From NCBI GenBank assembly GCA_006384855.1, contig VCJN01001034.1, positions 1 through 64,000 of the forward strand: a stretch of DNA of 64,000 nt, given 5' to 3'. Numbering within the stretch: position 1 is the stretch's first letter; the number at the start of each line of letters is the position of its first letter. Origin of the DNA: Tetraselmis striata. Lineage: Eukaryota; Chlorophyta; Chlorodendrophyceae; Chlorodendrales; Chlorodendraceae. Of this stretch, positions 58,408 through 64,000 are shown piece after piece. The notes under the pieces are model-generated. The model was not told the origin of the DNA. It made no database searches and saw nothing but the letters and a program-made list of their open reading frames with translations. The translations under genes and the position numbers were made by a program.

Positions 58408-59807
58408 TCATAAGAGTGTTGCCGCTACTCGGGCAATCTCTGGCCTCGACGGAGCGCCGCGCGGCGAGGCGTAGCTCATCCTGGCGACAGAAAGCTCGGC
58501 GCCCAGCATCCCCGGGTCCTCCGCCGAGATATCCCCCAGCAGCCCCACGCCGAATCCAGTTACCGATTTCTGCGAACGCAGCTTGGTGGTGCTGGAGGCG
58601 GCCGGTGTCGGCACGTCGGGGCTGGATGGCACAGGCGCAGGGACAAAGATGGTGACGGTGACGGGGTCCGGGACGGCGGGCGCGGCCCCCTCCGGCGAGT
58701 GGGAGGAGACGACCGGCGGTGGGCCAAACCGGTGGCGCATGCCGCCCGCCGGCATGCTAGAGAAGAGGGGCAGCGGCACCGCGGGAGCGGGGACGGGTGC
58801 CGCGTCCATGCCCTCCGGGAACGCCGCGCGGAAGTGGGACGCCTCCCCCTCCAGGGCTGCACGGCCTCCCGGGGCTTGCTGCCAGCGGGCTTGGTTTGCG
58901 CCGGCGGCGGCCTTGACGGGCTGCGCCCCGTCTTGGGGGATCGCTGGCTGCCTCCCGCCCGCGAGCTCCGGCAGCGTCGCGTCCAGCAGGATGCGGGCGG
59001 GGGCGCTCTGCTTAGGCGGCCCGGGGGCGCCTCCGCCGGGGTGCGGCACCCGTAGCGCCCGCGGTGGCGAGTGCTGTTGCCCCTCCGCCTCCAACCTCAG
59101 CTGCTGCGCGAGCGGGGACACGTGGTTGGTGGGACGGTGCCGCACCCGCTGCCCGCCCGCGGCTGCATCCTGCAGCAGCTGTACCCCCAGCGGTACCTCC
59201 TCCTCGGCCATCGCCTGGGGGCGTGGGGGCTGGGGCTTGTGCTCCGGCGGGGGCGACTCCGCCGCGCTGCTGCGCGATCCCTTTGGAGCGCGACGGTACC
59301 CGCGAGGTCCGCTCGGGTTCGCCTTCGACGGGCCGCCGACGCCGCCACCCTCCGGCTGCCCTCCCCCTTTCGCCCGCCGCGGCGCCGGTGGGATCATCAC
59401 GATGCCAACCGAATTAGTCTTCCTCTCTTTCACCTCTTTCTTTGTGGACGCCTTCCTTGCCAAGGCATCTTTATCGCCAGGTGGCAGCCTCCCCGCTGAT
59501 TGCGACTCAGCTGCCGGCTCGGAAACACGATCCTGGGAAAGCGACGGCTCTTGTTTCCCCCCGTCGTCCTGTACCCATGACAGTGGCACGCGTGAGGGTG
59601 GCTCCCTGCCTTCACATGGCCGGCGCCTATACACACGCCCTGCCCCTCCCTTGCCCCAAAAGCCTGCCCACCCCATGGGCCACATGCATCACATGACTGC
59701 GCCAGCCATCCCGGCCACTCCGGCCATTCCGGCAACGATTACACCCTATGAGGCCACCATAAGTACATACAAGCACAGCAATACCGACCTAATATACAGA
59801 TACATGC

Positions 59808-59840
<33 letters not shown>

Positions 59841-62218
59841 CGTGACAAATTGGTATAAGAGCACTAGCCATATAAAAGGCCGCAGTTTCCTCAAGCAGTT
59901 GACAGCGGCACTGTGACAAATATATCATGGCAAATGCTATTGTATGTTGCATGTAAGGCGCCTCCCAAACTTGCACTATAGATTCTTGCACTAGACACTT
60001 GCACTATAGATTCTTGTAAGCGTGTCGCAACAAGTAGGTCTGCAGGTGCACGGGCACACTTGGACACATGCACACACACCTCAAAGTACAAACATTAACG
60101 GGCCGCCAAATAATGTACTTAAACGCCATGCATGCTTTACACGCACGGAGTATGCCACATAAGAGTATCGTGCATATATGTATTTGAAACACAGCGGTGG
60201 AGAATGCTCCAAAACCATCTGCGCAGCACCCAGCACTTGTCGCGCTACGGCTGATAAGACACACAGTTCACTGGAGATATATAAATAGCGGTTGCTATTG
60301 GACTGTACTGCATGACTTTGGGCGGAAAGAGAGAGAGAGAGAGCGAGAGAGACCCATTTTGAAGCTCTACTTTGTTCACGGGCACCACCTCGGACAGTGA
60401 GAGGCCTTTATCACCCCTCATATCCCTGGACAATGCGTACCCACACACATGCCGCCCAAATGGCAGCAGGGGACTCACGTTTGGCTGCAGCAAGCCAGCC
60501 TTGGAGGCGTGCCGGCTGAGCTCAAGGAACTCCGGTGTGCTCAGCTGCACGTCCTCCATGTCAAAGCGGTCCTCCCCCACCGCCCACGTCTCCTCCGAGT
60601 GCCGCCCAGCCCGGTCGCCCGCCAGGTGCCGGTACACCGTGTCTCGGTACATTGGCTTGGGGTGGTCCTCCAGGTCCCAGGAGGAGCGGGCGCCGGTGGC
60701 TGGGCCGCGCAGACAGGCGCGGCCCAGGCTGGGCAGGAACGGCCTGTCGCCCTCCCGCATGCGCGCCGGCAGCAAATGCGCCTCCACGCGGCGCTCGTAC
60801 TCGCCGTAGCGGTGCGACGAGCGCTGTTGCCGCCGCTGGATCTGCTGCTCGAAGCGCTTGGCGGCGTTGTCAATGGCCTTCTTCTTCATGTCCAGCTCCT
60901 GGTGCCAGCGGGGGAACATGTGAGGGGGCAGCCGGTGAGTGAAGACCACGCAGACGTCACGCCAGCTCAATAAAGCAAGAGTAAACAACCCCTGGCAATA
61001 TCGGAAAGCGGGAAACGACGCCTTGGAGCGGTGGCATCAAGCAATGGCATGCATGGCCCCATTGATGCTGGCCATGCTTGATTGCATACCGGTATTGGAT
61101 ATGCCAAAACAGAGATGGCCCGCGTGGGTGCAACACAACGCAGTGACGTCTCACCTTTTCCCTGTAGCCCTCACACTTGAGCACCATCGCATGCGTCTCA
61201 TCAAAGTTGTTCGTCATGATGGATGACATCAGCCGCGTTCGCCGGTACGTGGCCGCCGCAAACTGAAAATCGGTTACCTTAGCGACCTCAGATTTGCCGC
61301 CAGAGGTAGCCCATGCCTTGGTCATCAGCATCAGGAACTCCTCATACTCGATCTGTTGGAGGCGTGGCATGGAGGCACGGCGGTGGGCAGTCAGCAGTGT
61401 GTAGCAGAGCCTCTGCGTATGCGGGCAGGCTCGCGGGGCTGCGTTCCATGCCATGCAGTGCCCAGCCGGCAAAAGGATGCCCGCACCTGCCCGGAGCCGT
61501 CTGCGTCCACAGCCTTGAGCATCTCCTTGGCGTCCGAGTAGGAGACCTTCATGCCCAGCAGCTTGAAGCACGAGCGAAGCTCGCTAACGTCGATGGCGCC
61601 GGAGTTGTCGATGTCCATCATTTCAAAGGCCTCCTTGAGCTGCGCCAGCTGCAGGTCGTTAAGCTCGTGCTTCTCCGGCTGTTGGAAAGCGGCAGAACTG
61701 ACCTCAGTGAGCTCAAGGGCTGCGGATACTCCCAGGCACCCCCCCCCCCCCCCCCCCCCCCGCCCCCCCCTTGTCCCAAGACAAACTGCATGTTCTGGTG
61801 CCAGTCCGGTCGCCCTGTATCAAATCCAGGTAATACTTTCCGCGCATCGGACATGCACGAGCAGGCGCCGCACCCGACCGCGCCGGCGCAGCCACTTGGT
61901 GATGTGGTGGCTCTGGTCCGCGCCGCACAGCAGCCGGGGCTTAACCACATCCGCCACCAGCGCCGTCGCCACCTGGTCCAAGTGCAGCCTGCCGTCGCCG
62001 TGTGTACCTGTATCCGTGCCGCTCATCGACGGAAGCTGCATAGATGAATCGTCATGCCTGTAGCGGCTGACATAATCGTCTCCCAGTGGCGAGGGCTGCT
62101 GCGCACGCTGCCCGTCTTCGTCCGTTGTGCTCAAGCGCCGCTCCGCCGCCGCTGCGCCCTTCCACAGCTCACGCGCCGAGCTGCGAGGCTCCACGACTTT
62201 AAAGTGCGGCAGCACCAT
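58408..62218 (-). CDS. EF-hand calcium-binding protein with coiled-coil and Pro-rich tail
   Basis: Calcium-binding protein with a calmodulin/centrin-like EF-hand pair. Exons with matching phase: 61678-61487, 61352-61155, 60898-60479 and a likely last exon 59568-58408. A first exon starts at Met 62218, but its donor is uncertain. The first EF loop is DIDNSGAIDVSE, the second DADGSGQIEYEE; all chelating positions are canonical. An intron splits the second loop after its seventh residue. Exon 3 continues to CEGYREK; exon 4 is basic and helical (ELDMKKKAIDNAAKRFEQQ, then RRQQRSSHRYGEYERRVEAHLL), suggesting a structural partner-binding rod. The 387-codon last exon is Pro/Gly/Ala-rich and of low complexity; its junction (CAAAC|GTGAGT to TACAG|GAC) fits in phase but is less certain, and it could be a separate gene. 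The layout would suit a flagellar or basal-body protein, but that is inference. Confidence 0.8.
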
Positions 62219-62419
62219 CGCAGAGGAAAAGATGGTGCGGCCTTGGCAAGCCGCCTCAGCTCGCGCGCTGCGAGTGTGTCCAAACGGTCGTGTGGCTCAT
62301 GTGGCCCTTGGCTCAGCGCCTCGTCGCCTATAGTATCGCTCCGTCCCGCATGCGCATGTGAGGTCTCCCGCCGCCAAGCTCTTCCTACTACAGGCGTCAA
62401 AAGTAATGAACGGGTGGGT

Positions 62420-64000
62420 AGTTTTTTTCGTCCCCGGGACAGGACTCGCACCAGTGAAACCCTTGCAGCGTCTCTACGACGGCCGTTTAGGCAGCAATCC
62501 AGTTACGGAAAGCCCTGGGTAGGCGACGCTCCGTTATAGTCATCAAGCAAATTGCCGAAGCATTCTGCAAGACTAATTGAGGGCCAGTGACGGAATTTCC
62601 AACTGTTGGATCACCGTCTAAAACACTGCCATCAAAATACCCGGCACTGACCACGAAAGGTCCGCCCTACCCGTTTGGGCGTCGGCCCATTCGAGTAATG
62701 CGAGTTGGGGCAAGCCCCAACCCGCGGAGCAAAGCATTTCGGGAGTGCGATACATGTGCAACAAAAAAGGCAATGTGAGGGAGGGCCCGACGCCATAGCT
62801 GGAAAAATTTCCCATTCCCAGTAAAATCCAGGGCGCCGTGAAGGGAGGCAGGGGGGGACCCCGCCCAAAATAAAGGCAGTTAAGTCCTCAGGTGTTGACG
62901 CAATAACCTGACTACTAATAAAATCCCGGAACTCTGGAACTAACAACCCAAAAGTATGCCGGTGATACCCCCACCTCGGGCACTCCACCAACATATGTTC
63001 GATAGTCTCATATTCACCTCCGCCAGATGCAGGGCAGTGTTCCAGGAACCGCTCAGGCATGGCATGAATCCGGGCCAATCGGCGGGCAGTGGGAAATACT
63101 CGGGTGCGTAATTGTATCATAATGTGCAACCCGGCCACAACCCCCCGGGGACACCCACACCATACTGTGGGAACGGGTTTGACGCATAAGACGCATGGAA
63201 ATATATACCCCAGGTTTTATTGCGTGCTAACGATGCCGACGATTCGTAACGCGCCCACACCGATGCCTTTACTACTTTAGCGGCATCGCGCGCGGCTAGT
63301 GACCTCCACTCAAGTGGAAGGTGCGCCCCCTCAGCTAGCCCTACGTTCGCCCTAGCTAGTCGATCTAACCACCGCACAGTCCCTGACGTCCACGTGTTAG
63401 GGCGCGCCCGACTTGGCCGATCTACTAAATGGGTTATACATGTATTCAAGTCGGATGCTTTAAGGAACGCACAAGCCCGTGCCGCAGCGGCCGTAGCCTC
63501 TATGGGCGCAATATCTAATTCCCGCATCATCGGTGCAGTGGCCACCCCATGGGAGTTCTTACCCACCCCAATGAGGCACCGCAAGCACTGATTGAGTACG
63601 GTTTGTAATTTATTTGCGCCGCTAGTTCTATCCATGCCCCATACTTCACACCCATAAGTTAAAACCGGCAGTACACAGGTTTTAAAGACCGACACACGCA
63701 CATTAATAGGAATTATGTCCCGTCCACCGACTAATACCGAATCGAGCGCCTCAATGGCGCGTTTACCCTTCTTAACCCGGTCGTCTACTATGTGTTGCAT
63801 ACCTAAATCCGACTTAATGACCGTACCCAAGTACCTATATTCATTTACAACCGGTACCCGTTCCCCCCCAAGCTGCCATCGGGCAGCTTGTTCGCGTAAC
63901 GCGGTCTCGTCGGAATATCGGCCTAATGCCATCACCCCACACTTTAGTACCCCGAACCCCATAAAATGGTCCTCCGCCCACTGCGAGAAGTGGGCGAACA
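62420..64000 (-). mobile_element. LINE retrotransposon, 3' part, continues beyond the window
   Basis: The coding part ends at 62632. The 3' untranslated part runs to a short A run (T on plus, about 62422-62428), consistent with the 3' end of a non-LTR element. It lies about 200 bp upstream of the EF-hand gene start. A related 3' end occurs at 35055-35400. Confidence 0.82.
62632..64000 (-). pseudogene. LINE polyprotein C-terminus: RT thumb and zinc-binding domain
   Basis: The frame entering from the right edge to 63117 carries the end of the reverse transcriptase: GFGVLKCGVMALGRY, VNEYRYLGTVIKSDLGMQ, RVSVFKTCVLPVLTYGCEVW and the helical region that follows. It ends in a stop at 63117. In an overlapping shifted frame (62632-63138) the protein continues with IQLRTRVFPTARRLARI, EHCPASGGGEYETIEHMLVECPRW, the Cys/His cluster of the zinc-binding domain after LINE RTs, and a tail to the stop at 62632. 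One frameshift near 63120-63138 separates the two parts. Apart from that, the sequence is well preserved, suggesting a recent insertion. The RT palm and the endonuclease are outside the window. Confidence 0.88.

Noticed and set aside
58583..59845. 420-codon open frame on the plus strand
   Set aside because: It is antisense to the Pro/Gly-rich last exon of the EF-hand gene. GC-rich low-complexity DNA leaves all frames open, and no domain is visible.

Overview
This window is nuclear DNA from a eukaryote. The host genes are split by many short introns, the exons are GC-rich, and the sequence between them is full of retroelements, long G or C homopolymers and AT-rich palindromes. The mixture (a flavin amine oxidase of renalase type, a bacterial-like cation/proton antiporter, a THNSL2-type threonine synthase-like enzyme, algal-style LINEs and a PAT/TOC1-like tyrosine-recombinase retroelement) points to a unicellular protist, most likely a microalga. 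The sequence does not fix the clade.

Layout. 1-2500: 3' half of a Ty3/gypsy element. 3117-4654: a miniature LTR element (TRIM) with target duplication. 5045-7200: a decayed, unrecognised gene on the minus strand. 7940-9310 (-) and 12364-14705 (+): two diverged LINE copies in opposite orientation, with two hydrophobic ORFs between them. 15029-19844: a Ty3/gypsy element with both LTRs and target duplication but no reverse transcriptase. 22979-24362 (-): aldo-keto reductase, 4 exons. 25744-27313 (-): coiled-coil protein, 4 exons. 29073-30984 (-): FAD amine oxidase with an RGG-rich tail. 32340-32830: LINE fragment. 33175-34655 (-): gene joining a HIRAN-like region to a ZNHIT3-like C-terminus. 35567-37200 (-): a 1.6-kb copia-like mini-element with LTRs and target duplication. 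37585-42988 (+): nine-exon cation/proton antiporter. 45895-46324: MITE. 48541-50485: PAT-like element with split direct repeats and a tyrosine recombinase remnant. 50981-56775 (+): eight-exon THNSL2-like enzyme. 58408-62218 (-): EF-hand protein. 62420-64000 (-): LINE that runs off the window.

The host genes do not form one pathway. They are housekeeping-type genes separated by mobile DNA. Two themes run through the window. First, every element with a boundary I could define is internally deleted and non-autonomous (TRIM, copia mini-element, Ty3 without RT, PAT-like without RT), so these copies must have relied on enzymes supplied in trans or have lost their interiors after insertion. Second, the introns are unusual: at least three of about 29 inferred introns need a GC donor, and long poly-G/poly-C tracts occur repeatedly inside introns and just outside genes. 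Exon models were built by eye from reading frame, splice signals, phase and family similarity; no alignment was run.
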